Assembly (NCBI GenBank): GCA_963699305.1
Contig: OY969431.1
Coordinates: 1,612,001-1,676,000 of the forward strand
Reading direction: 5' to 3'
Source of the DNA: JBGQAS01 sp963699305
GTDB lineage: Bacteria > Chloroflexota > Anaerolineae > Anaerolineales > Anaerolineaceae
DNA length: 64,000 bases
Part shown: positions 51,402 through 60,082 of the stretch, piece by piece
How positions within the stretch are numbered: the stretch's first letter is position 1
How the letters are laid out: the number at the start of each line of letters is the position of its first letter
Program-made: the position numbers and the translations under genes
Notes under the pieces: model-generated
The model's database searches: none
What the model saw: only the letters and a program-made list of their open reading frames with translations
Told to the model about the DNA's origin: nothing

Positions 51402-52253
51402 TTAACGTACGATGGCATCTGTCATGCGGGCGACGCGAGTCATGGCCTCCACATCATGCACACGGACAATATCAGCACCGCGCGTGATGCCCACCGCAAC
51501 GGTGGCACCCGTTCCCTCCACCCGTTGATTGGGGGGAAGATCGAGGGTGCGTCCAATAAAAGATTTGCGGGATGGACCCACCAAAACCGGGAATCCCAGC
51601 TTCTTAATACTGTCGAGACGATTGATCAATTCCAGGTTCTGTTCCACGGATTTTCCAAAGCCCAATCCCGGGTCCAAAATTATGCGATCATCTTTTATGC
51701 GTGCCTTATGGGCAATTTTCACGCTGTCCATCAGTTCCTTGATGACTTCTTCGAGAAGGTTTGTGTATTGCGACCCGGTGTACTGCGCGCCAAGCCGGGC
51801 ATCCAATTCCACGCTGTTGGGTTTGCTGCGGTTATGCATCAGGATAATGGGAACTCCCTGTTGCGCCACCACATGTGCCAATTCAGGATCACCGCGCAGT
51901 GCCCATACATCATTGATCCAATCCGCCCCGGCATTCAAAACGGTATCGGCAACCTTGGCTTTATATGTATCGATTGAAAGGATGGTATCCAGGTCAGCAG
52001 CCCGTAATGCCTTGATAACCGGTAGGACTCGTTCCAGCTCCTCCTCGGCACTGATGGGAAGCGAACCCGGGCGTGTGCTTTCCCCACCGATGTCCAGAAT
52101 GTCCGCGCCGGCGTTGACAAATCGCTCTGACTGCCTGACGGCAGCCTGAAGGATTTCGCCTTCCGTCAGCAGACCATCCCCGGAAAAACTATCCGGAGTG
52201 ATGTTAATGATTCCCATAATGAATGTCCGCGTTCCAAACGGTAAAGGATACAT
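51402..52253 (-). CDS. folP: Dihydropteroate synthase
   Basis: A 283-residue TIM-barrel enzyme of folate synthesis that joins p-aminobenzoate with dihydropterin pyrophosphate. Key blocks: FIMGIINITPDSFSGDG (pterin loop), AGADILDIGGESTRPGS, ILSIDTYKAKVADTVLNAGADWINDVW, VPIILMHNR, ILDPGLGFGKSVEQNLELI and VLVGPSRKSFIG, then HDVEAMTRVARM at the end. It is the last gene of a folK/DUF1905/folP series on the minus strand. The gap of 109 nt to lpd shows no clear hairpin. Confidence 0.95.
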   Translation of the reverse strand: MYPLPFGTRTFIMGIINITPDSFSGDGLLTEGEILQAAVRQSERFVNAGADILDIGGESTRPGSLPISAEEELERVLPVIKALRAADLDTILSIDTYKAKVADTVLNAGADWINDVWALRGDPELAHVVAQQGVPIILMHNRSKPNSVELDARLGAQYTGSQYTNLLEEVIKELMDSVKIAHKARIKDDRIILDPGLGFGKSVEQNLELINRLDSIKKLGFPVLVGPSRKSFIGRTLDLPPNQRVEGTGATVAVGITRGADIVRVHDVEAMTRVARMTDAIVR

Positions 52254-52269
52254 GGTTTTTATTTCTCTT

Positions 52270-52728
52270 TTAGATTGTTTTAGTTTTTTTCTTCAAGTCG
52301 TCGAGTGTTTTCTGGATGCGGCGGATACGAGTTTCCGGTTTTTTTGCTACGGTTATATATTGAACAAATTCACGTCGATGCGAGGTTGGAAAAGACTCAA
52401 ATGCTATCGCGGCCTTGTTATCCTTTTGAAAAGCATCCCGTAAATCCGAAGGAATTTCCACGATCCTGGGAGATGACTCCATTTCAAGAGAAATCTTGAT
52501 GGCATCTCCTTCGTGAATATCACATTCCCTTTGCATCGTCTTATTGATCATCATGAAATGCTTCCCTGCACCGGTTGGAAAAATGGAAGAATGATAGCAA
52601 TGCTCTTTTAATGTCATTTCCACGGCCATGCGCGAACACGTTCCGAATACCTCCTGCACATCAAATGGAATTTCCACACACAACCAACCTTGAGACCGAT
52701 ACACCGATGCAGAAAACTGAACGCTCAT
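52270..52728 (-). CDS. DUF1905 / YdeI-like domain protein
   Basis: A 152-residue soluble protein. The N-terminal part (about 1-90) is a DUF1905 domain (WLCVEIPFDVQEVFGTCSRMAVEMTL, SIFPTGAGKHFMMINKTMQRECDIHEGDAIKISLEME). The C-terminal part (IPSDLRDAFQKDNKAAIAFESFPTSHRREFVQYITVAKKPETRIRRIQKTLDDL) is the YdeI/OmpD-associated helical block. This pairing is common. The biochemical function is not known. It sits between folK and folP with short gaps, though a link to folate is not established for the family. Confidence 0.8.
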   Translation of the reverse strand: MSVQFSASVYRSQGWLCVEIPFDVQEVFGTCSRMAVEMTLKEHCYHSSIFPTGAGKHFMMINKTMQRECDIHEGDAIKISLEMESSPRIVEIPSDLRDAFQKDNKAAIAFESFPTSHRREFVQYITVAKKPETRIRRIQKTLDDLKKKTKTI

Positions 52729-52733
52729 GGTTT

Positions 52734-53225
52734 CTATTGCTGGGGTTTGACGAATAAACGGATACCCTCTTGCGAAATCGCTTCTAGCATTTCATGGACG
52801 GTTTTTTGGAACACGGGGTGTATCCAATCCGGCGCAATCTCCACCATCGGCACCAATGCAAATGCCCGATCAGGCATCCGTGGGTGCGGGATAGTTAATT
52901 TGGGGGTATCCAACACCAGGTCATCATAAAATAAAATATCCACATCAATGGGGCGCGGACCGAACCGGAACGTCGGTGTCCTGCCCATTTTAGTTTCAAT
53001 GATCTTGATATGATTCAACAGTTCAAACGGTGATAATTCGGTCTCTGCTTTGAGCACCTGGTTCAAGAATTCCTTTTGCTCGGTGTAACCTATCGGTATT
53101 GTTTCATAGATTGAAGACCGTTGAATAACTGAGACAGAGGGGGGTAGAGAATCAATGGCATCTTCCAAATGTCGAGTGCGATCCCCCATGTTGGTACCCA
53201 GACAAAGAAATATCGTGTGTGCCAT
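52734..53225 (-). CDS. folK: 2-amino-4-hydroxy-6-hydroxymethyldihydropteridine diphosphokinase
   Basis: A 163-residue HPPK that activates hydroxymethyldihydropterin with ATP, giving the substrate of folP two genes downstream. Signature: IFLCLGTNMGDRTRHLEDAI, YTEQKEFLNQVLKAETELSPFELLNHIKIIETKMGR, and FRFGPRPIDVDILFYDDLVLDTPKLTIPHPRMPDRAFAL, where RPIDVDIL carries the Mg-binding aspartates. The length fits. No folB gene is present next to it, so the aldolase step is encoded elsewhere. Confidence 0.94.
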   Translation of the reverse strand: MAHTIFLCLGTNMGDRTRHLEDAIDSLPPSVSVIQRSSIYETIPIGYTEQKEFLNQVLKAETELSPFELLNHIKIIETKMGRTPTFRFGPRPIDVDILFYDDLVLDTPKLTIPHPRMPDRAFALVPMVEIAPDWIHPVFQKTVHEMLEAISQEGIRLFVKPQQ

Positions 53226-53271
53226 GCCTGAATTTTAACCTTGTTTAGACGATTACTCAAGGTATGTAAAA

Positions 53272-54816
53272 TCAATATGACCAGAGAAAAGCAAGCCCGG
53301 CAGCAACGAGGGTAATAAGGAGTGATATCACAAAAGTCGTACGCAGGACGGTAGACTCTTCGCCGATTTTATCAATGGAAGCGGCGGCGTTCTGTAATTT
53401 AGCTGGGGAAATGACACTTGCCAGTCCTCCACCTATGCCTGCTACTGTCGCCACAACCAAACCCGCGGCGTTGATGGTTTTAGCAATGGACAAGTTCAAT
53501 CCTGTAAACATTGCAATTGCAGATGTTTCCGAACCACTGATGAAACCTCCCACCAGACCCAGGAACGGTGATACGAGCGGATAGAAATGTCCAAATCCAT
53601 TGGCAGCTGTTGACGCCAATACGTTGATCATGTTCGATTCGGGAGTTGCAAGCTGCCAATCCAGACCTTTCCCGGAATGGTTATAAAGAAATGCAATAGC
53701 AAAGAAAATTGCTGCTGCAAACATCGGGCGGGGAAATCGTTTGAACCATTTAATAATGGCTGTCTTTAATTGACCTTTGGAGGGTTTAAGAAAAGGCAGC
53801 GCTACTAGAGTGGATATGAGTACCCAGAAATATGCCTGCCAGAGCAGGCGGATTTTTTCAGGTGCTCCCGGAATGATCTCGACCGGCATGGCGAGGGTTG
53901 TAAACGTTAGTTTGAAAAATGGCAGGAACGGGACATTCACAAGCAGAGCAAAAAACGTCAATATTAGCCAAGGTGAGACCGCCGCCCATAAGGTCATATT
54001 TCCGGTCAGGGATGATATTTCCTTTGAAATTTTCACAAATACCGGCTTGCGCATGACCAGTAGGTATGTAATCATCACCAGCACCACCCCCAGTCCGGCA
54101 GCAATCCCCGTCACCGTAACCAGACCTAACTGATTCATCAAGATGGCGATCAATCCCATCGTCACCCCGGAGATGGCTGTCGGGATAGCACCTTTAAGGA
54201 TCAGCTTCCATCCCCCGGCGATCCACAACATGCCAAACGCGATGCAGGTGCTCACCACTGGCATGAACCGGGCGAACGTTCCTCCCACTTCATTTACAGG
54301 CAATCCAACAAAATTGGAAAACACCACTACAGGGATCCCCATCAATGCATATGTACACAATGCGTCATACCCAATGGCAGGGAGCGCAATGGCTGCGAAG
54401 GAAGAGTAACCCAATGCCAGCATAATCGGAGGAAGGATGGAAACGGGAGTGGCACCCAAAGCAGCCAGCAATGTTCCGATACCCATGTTGATGATCATGA
54501 TCTGTACAACCGGATCTTCAGGGGATATGCGTTTTACTGTTTCGACCACGCGGGCAATGGCACCCGTTTCCTGCATGATGGTAACCTGTAAAATGGACGT
54601 GGCAACCATTAATGCGATTGGAAGTGATGCCACCAATCCTCCCAGGCTGATTTGAAGGGCGATGACCAAAGGGGTTTTGAAATACAACCAGGCAATGAAG
54701 AGGGTTATCCCCCACCCGATCAACCCGGCGACATCTGCAGCGGTCCGTCTCAAAACCAGCAAAAGAAAAATGGCAACAACCGGGAACAATGCCAAAAGAA
54801 TGGATAGAAATTGCAT
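53272..54816 (-). CDS. lctP: L-lactate permease family transporter
   Basis: A 514-residue membrane protein with about 12-14 helices, of the LctP/LldP family that takes up L-lactate (and often glycolate) with protons. Typical segments are LGGLVASLPIALMVATSILQ, TIMQETGAIARVVETVKRIS, GTLLAALGATPVSILPPIMLALGYSS, IALPAIGYDALCTYALMGIPVVVF, NGFGHFYPLVSPFLGLVGGFISGSETSAIAMFTGLN and ASVISPAKLQNAAASI. It lies 19 nt downstream of the homoserine dehydrogenase gene. The link between the two is not obvious from function. Confidence 0.9.
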   Translation of the reverse strand: MQFLSILLALFPVVAIFLLLVLRRTAADVAGLIGWGITLFIAWLYFKTPLVIALQISLGGLVASLPIALMVATSILQVTIMQETGAIARVVETVKRISPEDPVVQIMIINMGIGTLLAALGATPVSILPPIMLALGYSSFAAIALPAIGYDALCTYALMGIPVVVFSNFVGLPVNEVGGTFARFMPVVSTCIAFGMLWIAGGWKLILKGAIPTAISGVTMGLIAILMNQLGLVTVTGIAAGLGVVLVMITYLLVMRKPVFVKISKEISSLTGNMTLWAAVSPWLILTFFALLVNVPFLPFFKLTFTTLAMPVEIIPGAPEKIRLLWQAYFWVLISTLVALPFLKPSKGQLKTAIIKWFKRFPRPMFAAAIFFAIAFLYNHSGKGLDWQLATPESNMINVLASTAANGFGHFYPLVSPFLGLVGGFISGSETSAIAMFTGLNLSIAKTINAAGLVVATVAGIGGGLASVISPAKLQNAAASIDKIGEESTVLRTTFVISLLITLVAAGLAFLWSY

Positions 54817-54835
54817 GGATGTACCTCCGGGAAAT

Positions 54836-55861
54836 TTACTTCACCGCGTTTACAATATCAGACAACAATCCATAAGCTGTCGTATCGGGACCGGGATTTG
54901 ATTCGACGATACCAAGTCCGGACAACACGTCAGTTTCAAACTCCACGTATGAACTGGTGCCATTGATGGCAAACAGAACGGATTCACTTGATACCTGTTC
55001 CGGTTTTACAGTGGCGAAGAATGTGCTGCCTTTTGTTCCCGCCCGGCAGACCAATTTCCAGCGCTCGTTGTTCTTACGGGCATCTTCGATCATTTTATGA
55101 TTGATCCCGCGGATGCCTGTCCGGTCGACTTCCTGTGGCTTAAGCGGTCGGTTCATTAAAACTGTACACAGGGCGGCAACTTTGATGGCGGCATCCCAAC
55201 CATCCACATCGGCACTTGGATCAGTTTCAGTAATCCCGATTTTTTGTCCTTCGAGGATCGCCTCCTCCAGAGTCCTGCCATTTTCCAATAAACCAAGGAT
55301 AAAATTTGTGCATGAATTCAGGATTCCATGAAACCCTCTTAATCCGATGACAGGGAGTGGTGCTCGAAATAACGAAAATATTGGAGCACCATCCATTACG
55401 GCAGATTCGAAAAGGAAACGCTTCCCTTTTTCCTGTGCTAATGTACTCAATTCTTCGTACCCATGCACTACTGGTCCCTTATTGGCAGTAATGGCATGCA
55501 TTCCGGATTCCAAAGCGCACCGCAAATGGTCGATGGCAGGTTGCCCCGTGTGATGGTTAACGGGTGTGTTTTCCAGGAGGATATCCGCCCGACAGGTGCG
55601 GATAAATTCAAAGATGTCCATTGCAGATTTAGTGGTGGACAAGCGATCCAAGGGTTTGCCCTCCCGGAAAAGGCCTATGGCTTTTCCCAAATCGAGACCC
55701 TGATGATCAATCGCACGTCCGTGAGAAGCAGTCGCGATACCCGTAACCTTGAAGGATAGATCATATTGAGAAGTCAGAGAAGGCGATTTTTCGCTTAGGA
55801 GATTAACAAAAGCCTGACCGACATTTCCAAACCCTACCATGCAAATGGTATATCTCTTCAA
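54836..55861 (-). CDS. hom: Homoserine dehydrogenase (short form)
   Basis: A 341-residue NAD(P)-dependent enzyme that reduces aspartate semialdehyde to homoserine. The N-terminal Rossmann motif is MVGFGNVGQAFVNLL, then ITANKGPVV (catalytic Lys region), FESAVMDGAPIFSL, LRGFHGILNSCTNFILGLLE and ETDPSADVDGWDAAIKVAAL, the family signature. There is no C-terminal ACT domain, as in archaeal and some Chloroflexota enzymes, so feedback inhibition by threonine through ACT is not expected. It lies 24 nt after murI and before lctP. Confidence 0.92.
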   Translation of the reverse strand: MKRYTICMVGFGNVGQAFVNLLSEKSPSLTSQYDLSFKVTGIATASHGRAIDHQGLDLGKAIGLFREGKPLDRLSTTKSAMDIFEFIRTCRADILLENTPVNHHTGQPAIDHLRCALESGMHAITANKGPVVHGYEELSTLAQEKGKRFLFESAVMDGAPIFSLFRAPLPVIGLRGFHGILNSCTNFILGLLENGRTLEEAILEGQKIGITETDPSADVDGWDAAIKVAALCTVLMNRPLKPQEVDRTGIRGINHKMIEDARKNNERWKLVCRAGTKGSTFFATVKPEQVSSESVLFAINGTSSYVEFETDVLSGLGIVESNPGPDTTAYGLLSDIVNAVK

Positions 55862-55885
55862 TCGGCAACCTCCGGGTTCTTGGGG

Positions 55886-56713
55886 TTAATGATCATCGGT
55901 TTCAAATGCAACCAAAGAATTATTCCATTTCACTTTCTTCACTTCCGAAATTTCTCCCCCTGTAACGCTCAGAAACCGTTTCAAGTGAGATGAATCTTCA
56001 CTTGTCAAGGCAATCACTTTCCCCCTTCTTGCGGGATCGACCTGATAACCCGAACTGGTCAGCATGCGTTTGGTCTGGCGGGCGACTGCAGGTGCTGGAT
56101 CGATCACGCGCACATGCTTCCCGGCAATTTCCTTAATTAAGGGTATAACGAATGGGTAATGGGTGCATCCGAGAACGATGGTGTCAATGTTTTTTTTCAG
56201 CATCGGTCGCAAGGCTTTTACCAGAATGGAGCGGGTGGCGGTGCCTGATAGATCACCGGCTTCAATCCTGCAAACCAACCCTGGGCATGTATCCTGCAGC
56301 AAGGTGACTCCGCTGGCAAAACGTTCCACAACCGAAGCATATAACGCACCCTGAAATGTTGCAGGAGTAGCCAGCACCCCCACCACGCCGGTATGTGTCT
56401 GTTCCGCGGCAGGTTTTACCGCCGGTTCCATACCAACAAAAGGAATCCCGGGGAATACTTCGCGTAAATGATGCAAGGCGGCGGCTGAAGCTGTGTTGCA
56501 TGCCACCACAACCAGTGTGCAGCCTTCATTGATTAAAAAATGGGTGATTGCTTTCGAAAATTGACAGACTTCTTCCATGGAACGCGATCCATACGGTACA
56601 TGCGCTTGATCTGCCAGGAAAATAATATCCTTATCCGGCAATTCCTTGCGGATTTCACGCAACACGGATAACCCACCAACACCGGAATCAAATATTCCGA
56701 TCGGAGTCTTCAT
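55886..56713 (-). CDS. murI: Glutamate racemase
   Basis: A 275-residue racemase that supplies D-glutamate for peptidoglycan. It shows IGIFDSGVGGLSVLREIR, FLADQAHVPYG, LVVVACNTASAAALHHLR (first catalytic Cys), VGVLATPATF and DTIVLGCTHYPFVIPLI (second catalytic Cys). The presence of murI with uppS and LysM proteins supports a peptidoglycan-containing envelope. Its ATG overlaps the stop of the preceding glutamine amidotransferase gene by 4 nt. Confidence 0.94.
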   Translation of the reverse strand: MKTPIGIFDSGVGGLSVLREIRKELPDKDIIFLADQAHVPYGSRSMEEVCQFSKAITHFLINEGCTLVVVACNTASAAALHHLREVFPGIPFVGMEPAVKPAAEQTHTGVVGVLATPATFQGALYASVVERFASGVTLLQDTCPGLVCRIEAGDLSGTATRSILVKALRPMLKKNIDTIVLGCTHYPFVIPLIKEIAGKHVRVIDPAPAVARQTKRMLTSSGYQVDPARRGKVIALTSEDSSHLKRFLSVTGGEISEVKKVKWNNSLVAFETDDH

Positions 56714-57435
56714 ATGTTACAAGCTTTCACAAATTCGGTAAAAATACTCTTATGTTGGGGATACGCTGTCAATTCTTCTGGGTGCCACTGGACTCCCAAC
56801 AGGAATGGGTGATCATTCAACTCCACCGCCTCGCATAATCCATCTTCCACACAATTTCCAACCACCGATAGATGCTTCGCAGGGACGTTGATGCCCTGAT
56901 GGTGAAGGGTATTAACTTGAATCTCCCTTGCTTTCACAATTGATGACAATCTGGAATCTGGGACAATGCGGACAGTATGATAAAGCGTGTCACGCGGGCG
57001 TTTATGCTGGTCATGTTCGATGGATTGAGGATACTCAATAGTGATGTCCTGGTAAAGCGACCCACCCAAAGCCACATTGATAAGCTGGCATCCCCGGCAA
57101 ATGCCAAGGATGGGTTTTTCTCCTTCCATGCACGCTTTGAAAAGTGCAAATTCCAAAGTATCACGTTCATCCAATACACCGTCCAGTTTTATTCCGGGTT
57201 TCTGTCCGTATAAGGTGGGGTTGACATCACCACCTCCGCTCAGCAGCAATCCGTTGACACTGGAAATGATCATGCTTGCAGAATTTGCAGGGAGATTAGA
57301 AGGAATGAGCAGCGGGATCCCACCAGCATCGATGATCGCTTTGGTATATTTGCGGGAAATAATGTGTTGGAAACCACGCACTGCCAATTTTTTATAACCA
57401 GTGGTAATGCCAATGATCGGATTCGTCATAACCAT
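56710..57435 (-). CDS. Gamma-glutamyl-gamma-aminobutyrate hydrolase family (class I glutamine amidotransferase-like)
   Basis: A 241-residue cysteine hydrolase of the PuuD-like peptidase C26 group. It has LLLSGGGDVNPTLYGQ, the nucleophile elbow LGICRGCQLINVALGGSLYQD and the catalytic His-Glu in FLLGVQWHPEEL. Members cleave gamma-glutamyl amides such as gamma-Glu-GABA or related conjugates. ATG at 57435 is preferred. A TTG one codon upstream and an ATG two codons downstream are possible, because the GGAG site is rather far (about 14 nt). It is coupled to murI. Confidence 0.87.
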   Translation of the reverse strand: MVMTNPIIGITTGYKKLAVRGFQHIISRKYTKAIIDAGGIPLLIPSNLPANSASMIISSVNGLLLSGGGDVNPTLYGQKPGIKLDGVLDERDTLEFALFKACMEGEKPILGICRGCQLINVALGGSLYQDITIEYPQSIEHDQHKRPRDTLYHTVRIVPDSRLSSIVKAREIQVNTLHHQGINVPAKHLSVVGNCVEDGLCEAVELNDHPFLLGVQWHPEELTAYPQHKSIFTEFVKACNI

Positions 57436-57480
57436 CAAGTGTGGAAATTCTCCTTTAAAAATTGGAATTTAAAAGCAGAA

Positions 57481-57511
57481 AGGGTGCAACCTCGGCGTGA
57501 GGCTGCACCCT
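57481..57511 (-). terminator. Intrinsic terminator of rplS
   Basis: Near-perfect stem AGGGTGCAACCTC / GAGGCTGCACCCT with a short loop, followed on the minus strand by TTTCTGCTTTT. It lies 21 nt past the rplS stop. Confidence 0.88.
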
Positions 57512-57531
57512 TGAAAATGCGTTCCAAATGA

Positions 57532-57879
57532 TCAGTCGAATTTCTGCTTTAGCCGGGCGCTCTTGCCAACGCGGTTCCGTAGAAAGTACAAACGGGATCG
57601 GCGGACTTCGTTGTGCCGTTCCACGACCACTTTATCGATACGGGGTGATCGATAGAGGAACGAACGTTCCACACCTACTCCGTTAGCAGCCAAGCGGCGC
57701 ACAGTAAATGTCGAATTTGTGCCGTTATGATGTGAATAAAGCACAGTTCCTTTAAATTCCTGGATGCGTTCACGAGTGCCTTCTTTGATTTTCACGTGCA
57801 CGCTGACAGTATCACCGGCAGACAGTTCGGGAATATTGGGATTGACGGGTGCTTCAACAGCTTTTTTCTTATCGATCAT
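57532..57879 (-). CDS. rplS: 50S ribosomal protein L19
   Basis: A 115-residue L19, which lies at the 30S-50S interface. Clear blocks are DTVSVHVKIKEGTRERIQEFKGTVL, FTVRRLAANGVGVERSFLYRSPRIDKVVVERHNEVRRSRLYFLRNRVGKSARLK, typical of the family. The ATG at 57879 has AAGGTG upstream and matches the usual N-terminus, while an ATG further up would lie outside the expected leader. A promoter with TATAAT (57931-57936, minus strand) gives a leader of about 45 nt. Confidence 0.95.
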   Translation of the reverse strand: MIDKKKAVEAPVNPNIPELSAGDTVSVHVKIKEGTRERIQEFKGTVLYSHHNGTNSTFTVRRLAANGVGVERSFLYRSPRIDKVVVERHNEVRRSRLYFLRNRVGKSARLKQKFD

Positions 57880-57930
57880 ATTATTCACCTTGAAAAAAAC
57901 TTGCATCAGATGTTCATGACGCGGGGGCAA

Positions 57931-57939
57931 ATTATACCA
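57931..57939 (-). promoter_or_regulatory. Extended -10 promoter of rplS
   Basis: Read on the minus strand the sequence is TGGTATAAT, an extended -10 hexamer, about 50 nt before the rplS ATG. Confidence 0.6.
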
Positions 57940-58063
57940 TAATCCATTTCCGTGAATAGGGATTGAATTGGAAATTATTGCCAACGTGAGTTAAACCGTA
58001 CTCGTGTCTATACAAACTATGATACACTATCTCCGTTTGTGATTTTGCTCATGGAGGTTTTCC

Positions 58064-58618
58064 ATGTCTGTGAAGCATGCATACTATCGTGTCGATATTG
58101 CAGGGGTTACAAGAGATTTACGCAAGTTCGAAGTCGCCCCCGGGATCATCATTGCCATCCTAAATATCCTAGGGGATACGGAATTGGTACAGGCTTGCGC
58201 CAGAGCGCTTGCAAAAAAAATCCAGGGAATCGCGTTTGAAGTGCTTGTCACAGCGGAATCGAAAAGCATCCCGCTGGCTCATGCCCTTTCGGTTGTTACC
58301 AAGAAACCATACATCATTTTACGCAAAGCATATAAAAACTACATGGGTAAGCCCATTGAAGCAGAGACTCTTTCCATCACAACAGGAAAACCCCAAAAAT
58401 TATTCCTGGATGAAAAAGATCATAATTTATTGAAAGGGAAAAAAGTCATCATCTTAGACGATGTCATCAGTACCGGATCGACGTTGGACGGCATGAAAGC
58501 CATTGTAAAAAAAGGAAAAGGGAAAGTTGTGGCAATTGCTGCCGTATTCACAGAAGGGGATTGCGAGCAATGGAAAGATATTATTTCACTGGGCAATCTG
58601 CCGATTTTTAAAGAATAA
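58064..58618 (+). CDS. Adenine-phosphoribosyltransferase-like PRTase
   Basis: A 184-residue type I PRTase. The phosphoribosyl site is KVIILDDVISTGSTLDGMKAIV, with the DD-x4-G-T-x2 pattern of purine PRTases, and FEVLVTAESKSIPLAHALSVVTKKPYIILRKAYKNYMGKPIEAETLS resembles the Apt/XpT group. The N-terminus (YYRVDIAGVTRDLRKFEVAPGIIIAIL) is also Apt-like. It recycles adenine or a related purine with PRPP. GGAGG precedes the ATG at 58064. It is a single gene with its own terminator, convergent with galK. Confidence 0.82.
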   Translation: MSVKHAYYRVDIAGVTRDLRKFEVAPGIIIAILNILGDTELVQACARALAKKIQGIAFEVLVTAESKSIPLAHALSVVTKKPYIILRKAYKNYMGKPIEAETLSITTGKPQKLFLDEKDHNLLKGKKVIILDDVISTGSTLDGMKAIVKKGKGKVVAIAAVFTEGDCEQWKDIISLGNLPIFKE

Positions 58619-58641
58619 CTGCCTGTTTTATCAAATATACT

Positions 58642-58668
58642 AATCTCCCTATTGCGGGAGATTTTTTT
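58642..58668 (+). terminator. Intrinsic terminator of the PRTase gene
   Basis: Stem AATCTCCC / GGGAGATT followed by a run of seven T; it overlaps the converging end of galK only if the galK frameshift is ignored. Confidence 0.88.
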
Positions 58669-59819
58669 ATACGATTTGAATTCTCACACCCGGGCTTGCA
58701 CGACAGATATATACCTCCGCCATACGGCTGGTGGCATTCCAGTACCCCCGTTTTAAAATCGACAGCAAATCGTTCAGCATTTCCTGCTTCCACCAGGCTG
58801 ACTGTGCAGCCGCCGAATCCAGCCCCGGTAAGGCGTGAACCATAACACCCGGGCAACCAACGAGCCACCTCAACCAGCGCATTCAGTTCGGGAGTGCTCA
58901 CTTCATACAAGTCCCTTAGCGAATTGTGACCTTCCACCATAAGCTGTCCAAAGGCACCGATATCCTCTTTTTTCAAAGCATTGATCGCTTTCCGAACACG
59001 TGCACATTCCTCCACCACATGACGGGCGTGTTTTCGGATTGCATCCGGTAATTGAGGCGCAAGCGAATTGAATTCCGTGGGTGATATTTCTGCCAGAAAT
59101 TGGATCTTTGGCATGCTTTTCTGGAATATCTCTACCGCTTTGCGACACGATTGCCGTCTCTCGTTATATGCGGAACTCGCCAGACTTCGCCGTACGGAGG
59201 AATCCGCTACTACCACCACCACATTCTGAGGGAGTGAAATGGCTTCCCACTTTAGCGACCGCGTGTCAAGAGATAAAACTGAACCTGCAATCCCATTGGC
59301 ACTGGCAAATTGATCCATTAATCCGCAGTTCACCCCCACATAACGGTTCTCTGCCTGCTGGCAGTATTGTGCCAGGGTCAAACGGTCCAAATGCCACCCA
59401 CCAAAAGCTTCCCACATGGCGGCAAAAGCAACTTCAACCGCAGCTGAACTGCTCAGTCCTGCGCCGATGGGGATATTCGAAGTAAACGCAGCTTTAACAC
59501 CCCGCACCTGCAATCCCTGCTTACGCAATGACCAGGCAACACCGGCGGGGAACAAAGCCCAACCCGGCAGTGGTTTTCCGGATACATCCGTTTTTCGTTC
59601 CAGATCATTTAATTTGAAAGCCACTTTTTCGTTCAAATCAATGGCATGAATATTAACAATGGAATCTTTTTCCGGGATTGCAGCAACCTGTACCACCCGA
59701 TCAATGGCAACCGGTAAGACTGCACCTCCGTTGTAATCCACGTGTTCACCCAGTAAATTTACCCTGCCCGGGGCAATGGAAATAATCTGCGCATTGGGTA
59801 ATGCTTCAATCAAATTCAT
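58667..59819 (-). CDS. galK: Galactokinase (C-terminal frameshift)
   Basis: A GHMP kinase that phosphorylates galactose at O-1. Motifs are APGRVNLLGEHVDYNGGAVLPVAI (galactokinase signature with GEHxDY), SNIPIGAGLSSSAAVEVAFA (GHMP ATP loop), GVNCGLMDQFASANG (catalytic Asp), CYGSRLTGAGFGGCTVSLVE (third motif). After the sequence PYGGGIY the uncorrected frame runs 30 residues into the terminator. In the other frame it continues ICRASPGVRIQIV and stops at 58667, the natural galactokinase end. A change within the ATATAT run at 58705-58714 explains it. ATG overlaps the M-strand GIY-YIG gene's stop (ATGA). Confidence 0.87.
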
Positions 59820-60073
59820 GGTTTCTTCTTCCCGCCAACGACCAGCGCATGTTTCTTTGCCCGAGTAAACTGCTTAATGCAATACTCCCTGCGCATGGCA
59901 TCGGAACGGTTTATTTGCTCTTCCACATACACCAGGGTTACGGGGCGATGCGTCCGGGTATATTTGGAGCCTTGTCCTTTATTGTGTTGCGCAACGCGTC
60001 GTTCGGGATCGGTCGTCCACCCTGTGTAATAGCTTCCATCGGCACATCGAACGATATAGCAGAAAAATGGCAT
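59816..60073 (-). CDS. GIY-YIG nuclease family protein
   Basis: An 85-residue single-domain GIY-YIG protein, as in the UPF0213/YhbQ group. It opens with FFCYIVRCADGSYYTGWTTDPERRVAQHNKGQGSKYTR, with the GIY-like and YTG motifs and the catalytic Arg, followed by LVYVEE (the Glu). It has no DNA-binding extension, so its target is unknown; YhbQ-like proteins cleave nucleic acids in vitro. It overlaps galK by 4 nt and follows the M50 gene by 9 nt, forming a three-gene unit. Confidence 0.9.
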   Translation of the reverse strand: MPFFCYIVRCADGSYYTGWTTDPERRVAQHNKGQGSKYTRTHRPVTLVYVEEQINRSDAMRREYCIKQFTRAKKHALVVGGKKKP

Positions 60074-60082
60074 GCCCTTGTT

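Noticed and set aside
57535..57984. Longer L19 start at 57984
   Set aside because: It lies upstream of the predicted promoter and would add a non-conserved 35-residue N-terminus.
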